Made by a program: the position numbers and the translations under genes. 64,000 bases of DNA from Actinomadura xylanilytica (GTDB taxonomy: Bacteria > Actinomycetota > Actinomycetes > Streptosporangiales > Streptosporangiaceae): contig NZ_JASNWE010000006.1 in NCBI RefSeq assembly GCF_030283145.1, forward strand, positions 62,001-126,000, read 5' to 3'. The number at the start of each line of letters is the position of its first letter. Position 1 is the stretch's first letter. Positions 1 through 8,055 of this stretch are shown piece after piece. Below the pieces are notes generated by a model. That model had not been told where the DNA came from. It did no database searches and was given only the letters and a program-made list of their open reading frames with translations.

Positions 1-28
1 GCACGAGAAAGGCTGTGGGGACACGGGT

Positions 29-42
29 GTGACGTCGGTCAC
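29..42. promoter_or_regulatory. Short inverted repeat upstream of the EF-G2-like gene
   Basis: GTGAC-GTCG-GTCAC is a perfect 5-bp inverted repeat about 110 bases before the first gene. A second hairpin (118-124 with 131-137, GGGCCTC/GAGGCCC) sits just before the ribosome binding site AGGAGG. Either could be a regulator site or leader structure; nothing in the sequence decides which. Confidence 0.25.
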
Positions 43-153
43 GCACGTCGCACAGGCCGGGCGCCGCACTCGGACGTCAGGGCCGGGCCCCACCGGGGTC
101 GGGCCCCAGCCGTACGCGGGCCTCCGCGGGGAGGCCCGTCCGAGGAGGTAGTC

Positions 154-2319
154 ATGGCGGACAAGGGAGGCCACCCGGGAGGCCCTGGCAGGGCACCGGA
201 GGCCGGCTCGTGCGACAGGGTGCGCAACGTCGCGCTGGTCGGCCATTCGGGGGCGGGCAAGACGACGCTGGCCGAGGCGCTGCTCGCCGCGACCGGCACG
301 ATCCAGCGCCGCGGCCGGGTCGAGGACGGCGGCACGGTCAGCGACTTCGACGAGGTGGAGGTGCGCCAGCAGCGCTCGGTCAACCTGGCCCTGGCCCCGT
401 TCGTGCACGACGGCGTCAAGGTCAACCTCATCGACACCCCCGGGTACGCCGACTTCGTCGGCGACCTGCGCGCCGGGCTCCGCGCCGCCGACGCCGCGCT
501 GTTCGTGATCTCGGCGGTGGACGGCGTGGACGGCCTCACCCGGATGCTCTGGGAGGAGTGCGCGGCGGTCGGGATGCCCCGCGCGGTCGTCATCACCAAG
601 ATCGACCAGCAGCGCGGCGACTTCGACGCGGTGCTGCCGGCCTGCCAGGACGCCTTCGGCGCGGGCGTGCTCCCCTGCTACTTCCCGGTGGGCTCCGGCG
701 ACGGGCTCAGCGGCCTGATCGGGCTGCTCACCCGGCGCCGCCTCGACTACTCGTCCGGGACGCGGGCCGAGTGCGCGCCGGGCCCCGAGTTCCTGGACCG
801 GATCGCCGAGCAGCGCGGCGCGCTGATCGAGGGGATCATCCAGGAGAGCGAGGACGAGACGCTCATGGACCGGTACCTAGCCGGCGAGGAGCTCGACGTC
901 GAGGCGCTCATCGCAGATCTGGAGACCGCGGTGGCGCGCGGCACCTTCTTCCCCGTGCTGGCGACCTCGGTGCCGCACCGCGGCCACCCGGGCCCGGTGA
1001 TCGGGATGCTGGAGCTGCTGGAGGTCGTCACCAGGGCGTTCCCGTCCCCGCTGGAGCACGGCATCCCGCCGGTGACCCCGGTGCGCGGGGGGCCGGCCGG
1101 GACCATCGGCTGCGACCCCGAGGGGCCGCTGGTCGCCGAGATCGTCAAGACCACCTCCGACCCGTACGTCGGCCGGATCTCGCTGGTGCGGGTGTTCTCG
1201 GGAACGCTGCGGCCCGACACCGTCGTGCACGTCTCCGGCCACGGCCTGGAGGACCGCGGGCACGAGGACCACGACGTGGACGAGCGGGTCGGCGCGCTCA
1301 CCTCCCCGCTCGGCAAGACGCAGCGGACCATCGCCTCGTGCGGGGCCGGCGACATCTGCGCCGTGGCCAAGCTCGTCCGCGCGGAGACCGGCGACACCCT
1401 GTCCGATCCCGGCGCGCCGGTGGTGATGGCGCCCTGGTCGATGCCCGACCCGCTGCTGCCGGTGGCGATCCGGGCCCAGTCCAAGGCCGACGAGGACAAA
1501 CTCGGCCAGGCCCTCGGCCGGCTGGTCGCCGAGGACCCGACGCTGCGCCTGGAGAACAATGCCGAGACCCGCCAGCTCGTGCTGTGGTGCATGGGCGAGG
1601 CGCACGCCGACGTGCTGATCGACCGGCTCGCCACCCGGTACGGCGTGGAGGTCGAGCGGATCGAGCTGCGCATCCCGCTGCGCGAGACGTTCGGCGGCAA
1701 GGCCAGCGGCCTCGGGCGGCACGTCAAGCAGAGCGGCGGGCACGGCCAGTACGGCATCTGCCACGTGGACGTGGAGCCGCTGCCGTCCGGCGGCGGCTTC
1801 GAGTTCGTCGACAAGATCGTCGGCGGGGTGGTGCCGCGCCAGTTCATCCCCTCGGTCGAGAAGGGCGTCCGGGCGCAGATGGACCGCGGCGTGCACGCGG
1901 GCTACCCGCTGGTCGACATCAGGGTGACCCTGCGCGACGGCAAGGCCCACTCGGTCGACTCCTCCGACATGGCCTTCCAGTCGGCGGGCGCGCTCGGCCT
2001 CAAGGACGCGGCGTCCGAGGTCCCGATCCTGCTGCTGGAACCGGTGGACGAACTGGGCGTGCTCATCGCCGACGAGTACGTGGGCCCGGTGATGTCCGAC
2101 CTCACCTCGCGCCGCGGCCGGGTACTCGGCTCGGAGGCGGTGCCGGGCGGCCGGACCATGATCAAGGCGGAGGTGCCGGAACTGGAGATCGTCCGGTACG
2201 CGACCGACCTGCGCTCGATGTCGCAGGGCACCGGCACGTTCAACCGCGGCTTCCTGCGCTACGAGCCGCTCCCCTCGCACCTGGCGGAGAAGCTCGCCGC
2301 CGAGGCCAAGGCCGGCTGA
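154..2319 (+). CDS. Elongation factor G-like GTPase (EF-G2 type)
   Basis: A 721-residue translational GTPase with EF-G architecture. The P-loop GHSGAGKTT is at residues 30-38, the G3 motif DTPGYAD at about 94-100, and the G4 motif reads TKID rather than NKxD. EF-G domains II-V follow, including the HGQYGICHV segment of domain IV. The changed G4 motif, the extended N terminus and the absence of neighbouring ribosomal protein genes fit the actinobacterial EF-G2 group rather than the translocase encoded in the str operon. It probably binds the ribosome; the cellular role of this group is not settled. The ATG is preceded by AGGAGG at the proper distance. It reads alone, with the next gene about 190 bases downstream. 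Confidence 0.92.
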   Translation: MADKGGHPGGPGRAPEAGSCDRVRNVALVGHSGAGKTTLAEALLAATGTIQRRGRVEDGGTVSDFDEVEVRQQRSVNLALAPFVHDGVKVNLIDTPGYADFVGDLRAGLRAADAALFVISAVDGVDGLTRMLWEECAAVGMPRAVVITKIDQQRGDFDAVLPACQDAFGAGVLPCYFPVGSGDGLSGLIGLLTRRRLDYSSGTRAECAPGPEFLDRIAEQRGALIEGIIQESEDETLMDRYLAGEELDVEALIADLETAVARGTFFPVLATSVPHRGHPGPVIGMLELLEVVTRAFPSPLEHGIPPVTPVRGGPAGTIGCDPEGPLVAEIVKTTSDPYVGRISLVRVFSGTLRPDTVVHVSGHGLEDRGHEDHDVDERVGALTSPLGKTQRTIASCGAGDICAVAKLVRAETGDTLSDPGAPVVMAPWSMPDPLLPVAIRAQSKADEDKLGQALGRLVAEDPTLRLENNAETRQLVLWCMGEAHADVLIDRLATRYGVEVERIELRIPLRETFGGKASGLGRHVKQSGGHGQYGICHVDVEPLPSGGGFEFVDKIVGGVVPRQFIPSVEKGVRAQMDRGVHAGYPLVDIRVTLRDGKAHSVDSSDMAFQSAGALGLKDAASEVPILLLEPVDELGVLIADEYVGPVMSDLTSRRGRVLGSEAVPGGRTMIKAEVPELEIVRYATDLRSMSQGTGTFNRGFLRYEPLPSHLAEKLAAEAKAG

Positions 2320-2512
2320 CCCCCGCCGCCCGCGCCGCCGTGCCGCGACGCCGCCCCGCGCGCGGGGCGGCGTCGCGGCGCGGCGGATGCCCCCGAGGTC
2401 GCGCCTCGGCTCATCCCTGAGAGGGACGGTGAATCGGCCCCGCGGTCGATGGTGCCCGAGCCCGGTCGGTGGAATTCTGACAAAGAGTCGGGCGGCCTGG
2501 GGGAAAGCTGAT

Positions 2513-3403
2513 TTGGAGACCATCGGGGACGCGCCGGGGCCGGAGGGTCCGGGACGCCGCAAGGTGATCAAGAGGATCGGCCTGGCCACCGGCGGCCTGC
2601 TGGCCGGCGGCGCGGCCGGGATGGCGGCCGAGCAGGCCTGGCTGGAGCGCGACCCGCCCACCCCCGCGTCCGCGGCCTCGGTCGAGTCGTGGGAGCCGCC
2701 CGGCCGGCAGGTGGACGTGGTCTGGGCCGTCGACACCACGCGCCGGCTGATCGCCCTCACCTTCGACGACGGCCCGATGGAGCGGTGGACCCCGCGGGCG
2801 CTGGACGCGCTGGACGAGGCGGGGGTTCCCGGCACCTTCTTCGTCCTCGGCAGCCGGCTGGCGCGCAACGCCGGGCTGGTCCGCGGGCGGCTGGCCCGGC
2901 ACGAGATCGGCAACCACACCTGGAAGCACGACGACCTGTCCCGGATGAGCCACCGGGACGCCTACCGGTCGATCCACCGGACGCACACCGTGATCAAGGA
3001 GGTCACCGGCACCGAGGCGACGCTGCTGCGCCCGCCCTGGGGCCGGCTCGGCGGGACCACCCTGCACGTCGCCGCCGAGCACGGCTACGACCTGGTGCTG
3101 TGGTCGCTCCTGGTGCAGGACCGCAGGCTCGGCGACCGGCCGGCCGAGATGGTCGACGCCGTCGTCGGCAACGCCCGGCCGGGCACGATCGTGCTCGCCC
3201 ACGACGTCGGCGCGCCGAGCCGGGAGGAGGCCGTCCGCCAGCTCCCGGCCATGATCCGCGGGCTGCGCCGGCGGGGCTTCGAGTTCGTGACCGTGTCCCA
3301 GCTCCGCCGGGCCGCCACCGGGACGCGCAACCCGCCCGGACCGCTCCGGGCGGCGGCCGGCGGATCCGGCGCCCCCGGCGAGCCCGGCGGATCCGGGCAT
3401 TGA
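2513..3403 (+). CDS. Polysaccharide deacetylase (NodB domain), exported
   Basis: About 296 residues. A basic N terminus GRRKVIKRIG followed by a Gly/Ala/Leu-rich stretch looks like a signal sequence or anchor, possibly Tat-like. The NodB fold follows: motif 1 TFDDGP, the metal-binding NHTWKH, and motif 3 LRPPWG. Such carbohydrate esterase family 4 enzymes remove acetyl groups from peptidoglycan or other surface glycans outside the membrane. I place the start at TTG 2513 because GGGGGAAAG lies just before it; an upstream ATG at 2387 would add about 42 residues with poor coding character and no ribosome site. The C-terminal tail is Gly/Pro-rich low complexity. The substrate cannot be read from the sequence. 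Confidence 0.85.
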   Translation: METIGDAPGPEGPGRRKVIKRIGLATGGLLAGGAAGMAAEQAWLERDPPTPASAASVESWEPPGRQVDVVWAVDTTRRLIALTFDDGPMERWTPRALDALDEAGVPGTFFVLGSRLARNAGLVRGRLARHEIGNHTWKHDDLSRMSHRDAYRSIHRTHTVIKEVTGTEATLLRPPWGRLGGTTLHVAAEHGYDLVLWSLLVQDRRLGDRPAEMVDAVVGNARPGTIVLAHDVGAPSREEAVRQLPAMIRGLRRRGFEFVTVSQLRRAATGTRNPPGPLRAAAGGSGAPGEPGGSGH

Positions 3404-3466
3404 GCGACCCGGCCACGATCGCCGGCCGTCACACGCGCGCGACGCCGTCGGGCTTAGGCTGTCCTG

Positions 3467-3922
3467 ATGCATCAGGTGGTCTCCCGCCTGAGCCGGCGCG
3501 CCCGGCTCTGGCGGTCCCTCGTCGCGGCGGCCATGATCGGCGGCCTGTTCTACACCAGCGCCTACGGCGCCGACGACGACTTCCCCCTCGGGCCCATGAC
3601 GCAGTTCGCGTTCTCGGTGAAGAACGACGGCGGCGAGATCCACTCGCACTGGCTGGAGGCCGACACCGCCGCGGGCAGGCACGTCAAGCTGTCCATGGAC
3701 GCGGTCGGCTCGGGCATGAAGCGGGCCGAGATCGAGGGGCAGATGGACCGGCTCACCCGCGACCCGTCCCTGCTCCAGGGCATCGCCGACGGGCAGCGCA
3801 GGCTGCATCCCGACCAGCCCCGGTTGACCAGGATCTACATCGTGAAACAGGTCAGAACCTTGAAGCACGGCAAGGTCGTGGCGTCCACCCAGCAGAACCG
3901 CGTCGTCTGGAACGTCCGATGA
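3467..3922 (+). CDS. Hypothetical protein with N-terminal anchor, paired with the membrane protein behind it
   Basis: 151 residues that I do not recognise as a named family. After a basic start (RLSRRARLWRS) there is one hydrophobic segment of about 17 residues ending near SAYGADDD, so the rest is probably extracytoplasmic. There are no cysteines or obvious catalytic motifs. Its stop overlaps the start of the next gene (ATGA), so the two are almost certainly co-translated. A -10 box TAGGCT at 3455-3460 sits 6 bases before the ATG and no Shine-Dalgarno sequence is visible, so the mRNA is probably leaderless. Its role is likely tied to the HTTM-like protein downstream. Confidence 0.75.
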   Translation: MHQVVSRLSRRARLWRSLVAAAMIGGLFYTSAYGADDDFPLGPMTQFAFSVKNDGGEIHSHWLEADTAAGRHVKLSMDAVGSGMKRAEIEGQMDRLTRDPSLLQGIADGQRRLHPDQPRLTRIYIVKQVRTLKHGKVVASTQQNRVVWNVR

Positions 3923-4992
3923 CGCCCCCGCCGGACCCCGCGGCCGACCCCGCGGCCGACCCCGCGGCGGACGAGACCGCGAAGACCGCCGGGCCCGCGT
4001 CCGCGGAGGCCGCCCGGCCCGCCGAGGCCCCGGAGACCGCCGCGGTCACGGCGGGGCAGGCGCAGGCGCCGCCCGCCACCTTCTGGGGACGCTGGTGGTA
4101 CGGCCCGATTCCGCGGGCCCGGATCGCCTGGCTGCGGGTCATCGCCTACGTGTTCCTGCCGTTCGACATGCTGCTGCTGACCAGCAGCTCGCTGGCGCAC
4201 GCGCGGCTGCCGGCCGACCTCTACCAGCCGGTGCGGCTGGCGCGCTGGCTGCACCTGCCCGCGCCCACGCCGGCCGCCATGTACACGGTGCTGGTCGTCA
4301 CGATCGCCGCCGGGCTCGTCGCCGCCACCGGGCGGGTGCTCCCCCGGCTGACCGGCTACATCGCGGCGGGCGGGTACCTGTGGTGGGTCACCATCAGCAT
4401 GTCCTACGGCAAGGTCGACCACGACCACCTGGCCCTGATCGTCGCGCTGTTGGTCCTGCCCTCCGTCGGGCGCGCCGGGCTCGGCGACCGAACGGGCGGC
4501 GAGGCGGCGGGCTGGTCGACGCGCATCGTCCAGGTCTCGGTGATCGCGGCCTACTTCCTGTCGGCATGGGCCAAGGTCCGCGTCGGCGGCTTCCCCGGGT
4601 GGCCGAACGGCGCCACGGTGCAGTGGGCGCTGAGCCGCCGCGGCACCGCGTTCGGCCGGAGCCTGATCCAGTTCCCGCTGATGCTGAAGGCGAGCCAGTG
4701 GTTCACCTTCTTCGCCGAGTTCTCCTCGCCCGCGCTGCTGTTCCTGCGCGGCCGGCCGCTCTACCTGGGCGTGCTGTTCTTCGCCGGGTTCCACGTGGTC
4801 ACCTACGCGCTGATGACCATCCACTTCCTGCCGCACGCGATCTTCCTGGCCGCGTTCCTGCCGCTGGAGCGGCTCACCGACCGGCTGCCCCGGCGGGTGC
4901 GGGACCGGGTGGCCCATGTGCCCGAGGAGACGGCGGTTGGCGACCGCGCGACGCCGGACCAGGCGGACGACCGGCAGCCGCTCCCGTCCTGA
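3919..4992 (+). CDS. HTTM-like multi-pass membrane protein
   Basis: 357 residues: a Pro/Ala/Asp-rich cytoplasmic head of about 55 residues with a repeated PAADPAAD element, then several hydrophobic segments typical of HTTM (vitamin-K-carboxylase-like) membrane proteins. The ATG overlaps the previous stop by 4 bases. A DCC-family thiol oxidoreductase gene lies convergently just downstream (5036-5443). HTTM and DCC proteins are often neighbours or fused, so a shared redox or modification function in the membrane is plausible but unproven. The HTTM assignment rests on hydrophobic pattern and neighbourhood rather than on a diagnostic motif. Confidence 0.65.
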   Translation: MTPPPDPAADPAADPAADETAKTAGPASAEAARPAEAPETAAVTAGQAQAPPATFWGRWWYGPIPRARIAWLRVIAYVFLPFDMLLLTSSSLAHARLPADLYQPVRLARWLHLPAPTPAAMYTVLVVTIAAGLVAATGRVLPRLTGYIAAGGYLWWVTISMSYGKVDHDHLALIVALLVLPSVGRAGLGDRTGGEAAGWSTRIVQVSVIAAYFLSAWAKVRVGGFPGWPNGATVQWALSRRGTAFGRSLIQFPLMLKASQWFTFFAEFSSPALLFLRGRPLYLGVLFFAGFHVVTYALMTIHFLPHAIFLAAFLPLERLTDRLPRRVRDRVAHVPEETAVGDRATPDQADDRQPLPS

Positions 4993-5035
4993 CCCCGAGC
5001 GTGCCCGCCCCTCGGTGCCGGCTCCGTGCGGGCGG

Positions 5036-5443
5036 TCAGTCCCGCGCGGCGGCGCCCGGACGCTGAGCGGCCGGGAGCATGCAGGCCGCGGTGCCGCCGG
5101 GCATCCGCTGCCGGTTGTCGGCGATCAGCCGGTAGACGCCGCGCGCCGCCCAGCTCACCGGGGCCACCCGGATGATCACGCCGAGCGGGCGCCAGGGCCC
5201 GCCGGCATCGGTCAGCAGCCGCCCGACCGCCTCGGCGCCGCCCGACACCCGGCCCGCCCGGTCGATCCACAGGACCTCGTGCCCGGCCCGTTCCGCGGTC
5301 GTGCCCAGCGCGTCCAGATCGGCGAACTGGAAGGCGACGGCCTCGGCCGAGGTGGGGACGTGCCGTTCCATGAACCGGACCGACGACGTGCAGAAGCCGC
5401 AGTCGCCGTCGTAGACCAGCACCGGCCGCTCTCGTCGTCCCAT
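5036..5443 (-). CDS. DCC-family (DUF393) thiol-disulfide oxidoreductase
   Basis: 135 residues starting MGRRERPVLVYDGDCGFC. The YDGDCGFC motif near residues 10-18 is the hallmark of the DCC1-like family (DUF393), a thioredoxin-related fold with a CxxC redox pair. The remainder carries the family pattern of a short helix after the motif and a C-terminal cysteine-containing segment. It ends 44 bases from the convergent HTTM-like gene and starts 5 bases after the HIT gene, so it is probably in the HIT transcript. Family members are thought to act in thiol redox reactions; the partner protein is unknown. Confidence 0.85.
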   Translation of the reverse strand: MGRRERPVLVYDGDCGFCTSSVRFMERHVPTSAEAVAFQFADLDALGTTAERAGHEVLWIDRAGRVSGGAEAVGRLLTDAGGPWRPLGVIIRVAPVSWAARGVYRLIADNRQRMPGGTAACMLPAAQRPGAAARD

Positions 5444-5448
5444 GCTCC

Positions 5449-6078
5449 TCAGCCGTCCTGCGGCCAGGCGTCGGCGAGGATCTGCCGGGTGTCGCGCAGG
5501 AGCTGCGGGAGCACCTTGGTGTGCCCGACGACCGGCATGAAGTTGGTGTCGCCGCCCCACCGGGGCACCACGTGCTGGTGCAGGTGCGCGGCGATGCCGG
5601 CGCCCGCGACCTGGCCGAGGTTCATCCCGACGTTGAAGCCCTGCGCGCCGCTGGCCTTGCGCAGCGCGGTCAGCGACCGGCGGGTCAGCACGGCCAGCTC
5701 GCCGTACTCGTCCTCGTCGAGCTCGGTGTAGTCGGCGACGTGCCGGTACGGGACGACCATCAGGTGGCCGGAGTTGTAGGGGTAGAGGTTGAGCACCGCG
5801 AACACCGAGCGGCCCCGGGCCAGGACGAGGCCCTCCTCGTCGGTCATCTCGGGGATCTCGCAGAACGGGCAGCCCTCGCCCGCGCCGGTGCCGGTGGGCT
5901 TGTTCTCGCCCTTGATGTAGGCCATCCGGTGCGGGGTCCACAGCCGCTGGAAGTTATCGGGGACGCCGGCGCCGCCCCGTTCCTCCTCGACCTGGGGGGC
6001 GCGGGCGGACCCGGCGCCCGGTTCGGGCGCGCCGTCGCGCGCCTCCTGCACCACGGGCTCGTCCGGCTCTACGCTCAA
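5449..6078 (-). CDS. HIT-family nucleotide hydrolase/phosphorylase (Rv2613c-like)
   Basis: 209 residues. About 50 residues of acidic, disordered N terminus precede the HIT domain. The histidine triad is HLHQHVVPRW at about residues 165-174, and upstream there is a CPFCEIP motif as in actinobacterial AP4A phosphorylase-like proteins. Such enzymes cleave dinucleoside polyphosphates or related nucleotides in the cytosol. In mycobacteria the homologue lies directly downstream of thrS; here three genes sit between it and thrS, one on the opposite strand. The N-terminal extension makes an internal start possible, but the ATG at 6078 has GGAGAG close upstream. Confidence 0.9.
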   Translation of the reverse strand: MSVEPDEPVVQEARDGAPEPGAGSARAPQVEEERGGAGVPDNFQRLWTPHRMAYIKGENKPTGTGAGEGCPFCEIPEMTDEEGLVLARGRSVFAVLNLYPYNSGHLMVVPYRHVADYTELDEDEYGELAVLTRRSLTALRKASGAQGFNVGMNLGQVAGAGIAAHLHQHVVPRWGGDTNFMPVVGHTKVLPQLLRDTRQILADAWPQDG

Positions 6079-6245
6079 GGCGGCGCTCTCCTTTGCTCAC
6101 GGCCTGACCAGCAGCATAGAGAGAGATGCCGGACGGCCTGAAGCCGGGATCCCCGGCGAGCCCCGGGATCGGAGGGTCGCGGGACACCGGGCGCGTCCCT
6201 CCGACACCATGGTCCACGAAGATCCGACCCGTGGGGAGCCGATCG

Positions 6246-6905
6246 ATGCCCGAGCTCGACAAGGCGTACACCGGGACCGAGCCGCCGCAGCCCGAGCCCA
6301 GGTCCATGCCTTTCTTCCCCGGCCCCGCGGGCGGGCCGGGCGGGGCCCCGCCGCCGGCAGGGCCGGCCACCTCGATGCCGCCGGGTCCGGCGCTGCCCTC
6401 GGGCCTGCTGATGCCGCCGGTGCCCGCCCCGGCCGGCCGGCCGTCCGAGGGCGGGTTCGTCGAGCACCCGGGCGCGCCGTCCGAGCACGCGTCCGAGCAG
6501 TTCCCGCCGGAGGGCGGGACGGGAGTGGGGGGCCGCATCACCATCGAGGACGCGGTGATCGAGAAGATCGCCACGCTGGCGGCCCTGGAGGCGCGCGGCG
6601 TGGTCGCGCTCACCGGCCGCGACGGACGCACCGCGCCGGGCGGCGGCGGCGGCCACGGCGGCGGAGCGGGGCGCGGCCCCGAGGCGGGCGGGCCCGTGGG
6701 CGCGGCGGCGCCGGAGGGCACCGGGGTGCGGATCCAGCTCCTGGAGCACGAGGTGTCGATCACGCTCGGCGTGGTGGTGGAGTACGGCAGCGTGATCATG
6801 GAGGTGGCCGAGGCGGTGAAGGCGAACGTGGCCCGGGTGGTCGGGCTGATGCTCGGGATGCGGGTCGCCGCGGTGAACGTGGCCGTCGAGGACGTCCGGG
6901 CCTGA
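6246..6905 (+). CDS. Asp23/Gls24-family protein with disordered Pro/Gly-rich head
   Basis: 219 residues. Residues 1-90 are Pro/Gly-rich low complexity. The Asp23/Gls24 (DUF322) fold starts near GRITIEDAVIEKIATLAALE and ends with VARVVGLMLGMRVAAVNVAV, but is split by a roughly 40-residue Gly-rich insert. Asp23 proteins of Firmicutes and actinomycetes localise to the membrane and relate to envelope stress. I chose ATG 6246 because GGGGAG lies 8 bases before it; ATG 6126 would add 40 residues. The gene runs against its neighbours, lying between the HIT gene and a membrane protein gene that are both on the minus strand. Most family members are shorter and lack the head. Confidence 0.8.
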   Translation: MPELDKAYTGTEPPQPEPRSMPFFPGPAGGPGGAPPPAGPATSMPPGPALPSGLLMPPVPAPAGRPSEGGFVEHPGAPSEHASEQFPPEGGTGVGGRITIEDAVIEKIATLAALEARGVVALTGRDGRTAPGGGGGHGGGAGRGPEAGGPVGAAAPEGTGVRIQLLEHEVSITLGVVVEYGSVIMEVAEAVKANVARVVGLMLGMRVAAVNVAVEDVRA

Positions 6906-6916
6906 GGCGGGGCGGC

Positions 6917-7510
6917 TCAGGCCCCGGGGCGGGCGTAGCAGGACTGCATGGCCGCCCCGACCGAGACCGTGGTGACCTTGACCCGCTGGACCTGCTGCGC
7001 GGGCACGCCCTTGAAGCGGAAGACGTGCGGCTTGCCGTCCCTGACCGTCGCCTGCTGCGGGGCGGCGGAGTGGCCGCTCGCGGTGATCTCGGCGCGCACG
7101 GCCCCACTGCCCGACACGCGGACGACGACCTCGGTCCCGCCGATGGCCTGCCGGTAGAGGGCCGTCCCGGACGGGCAGGACGACAGGCCGGCGCCCGAGC
7201 CCCCCTGCCCCGGCATCGCGGGACCGCCGCCGGGCTGCTGCCCGCCGCCGGGATAGGGCTGGCCGGTGCGGTTCTGCTGGGGTGCCGGGTTGGACGGCCC
7301 CGTCGCGCCGGGAACGCCGGCCGCCGGCGCGGCCCCGCCCTCCGGAGTGGCCGCGGCACCGGTCGCGCCGGCGCCACCGCCGCGCCCCTTCTCCAACATG
7401 GGGACGAGCAGCACCACGATGGCCGCGCCCACGAGTAGGAGGGCGGCCCCGTAACCGGCGACCCGGCCCCAGACCGACCGGGGCCCCCGGGCCGATCGTG
7501 TGGACTTCAT
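6917..7510 (-). CDS. Membrane-anchored hypothetical protein, Gly/Pro-rich linker
   Basis: 197 residues. The basic N terminus is followed by one transmembrane segment (GAALLLVGAAIVVLLVPM, about residues 20-37), then an 80-residue Gly/Ala/Pro linker and a compact C-terminal domain with two cysteines (SSCPSG and QSCYARPG) that could form a disulphide outside the cell. I recognise no family. It ends 11 bases from the convergent Asp23 gene, so the two 3' ends nearly meet. A GGGGAGA ribosome site precedes the ATG. Topology suggests a cell-surface protein. Confidence 0.7.
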   Translation of the reverse strand: MKSTRSARGPRSVWGRVAGYGAALLLVGAAIVVLLVPMLEKGRGGGAGATGAAATPEGGAAPAAGVPGATGPSNPAPQQNRTGQPYPGGGQQPGGGPAMPGQGGSGAGLSSCPSGTALYRQAIGGTEVVVRVSGSGAVRAEITASGHSAAPQQATVRDGKPHVFRFKGVPAQQVQRVKVTTVSVGAAMQSCYARPGA

Positions 7511-7592
7511 CTGCGCTGTCTCCCCGGTCGTGGCACGTGCGCGACGAGGCTACCAACGACCGGGACGGCACCGGATCCGGCCGGCGGCGCGG

Positions 7593-7832
7593 TCACTCGT
7601 CGGACCGCAGCGCCTCGTCGAGCCGGGCGAACATCTCGGCGGCGACCGGATCGCCGGCGTCGCAGTCGCGGCAGTAGGCGACCGCGATCGCGGCCACCCC
7701 GATGGTGTCGGGATCGAGGGGAACCGCCGCGTTGACCACGTCGCGACCTCCGCAGACGGAGCACGGCCGGGCGCCACGGGCGTCCGACCTGGCGATGAGC
7801 CTGGCCACTTCCTCGATGTAGCGATCGTCCAT
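7593..7832 (-). CDS. Small protein with two CxxC pairs (zinc-ribbon-like)
   Basis: 79 residues with CSVCGG near residues 24-29 and CRDCDAGD near residues 54-61: two CxxC pairs spaced as in a small zinc ribbon. It is acidic at both ends. Its codons have the strong GC third-position bias of real genes here. Function unknown; a structural zinc-binding protein or regulatory partner is the most that can be said. It lies between thrS and the membrane protein gene on the same strand. Confidence 0.65.
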   Translation of the reverse strand: MDDRYIEEVARLIARSDARGARPCSVCGGRDVVNAAVPLDPDTIGVAAIAVAYCRDCDAGDPVAAEMFARLDEALRSDE

Positions 7833-8055
7833 GACGGTGGGACCCTTCGGAGGGACTCGGCAAAGCGAGAGTCTTCCCTACCGCTGCCCGCCCCGCCCGG
7901 CGAACCGGTGAAACTCCGGCGGTCCGCCCGGACCGGACCCGCCCCCGTCCCACCCCCGGGAGGGGAGGGATCGGGAGGCGGGACGGCCACACCGCGAGGC
8001 CCCATCGCGCGCGGTCCGCGCCGCGGAGGGTCGCACCGCGGAGGGTCGCGCCGGG

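Noticed and set aside
2387..2512. Upstream ATG start for the polysaccharide deacetylase
   Set aside because: No ribosome site and poor coding bias; TTG 2513 has a strong Shine-Dalgarno sequence.
8021..8050. Tandem 15-base repeat (CCGCGGAGGGTCGC plus one base) after thrS
   Set aside because: Only two units in GC-rich noncoding DNA; no sign of a larger array or function.
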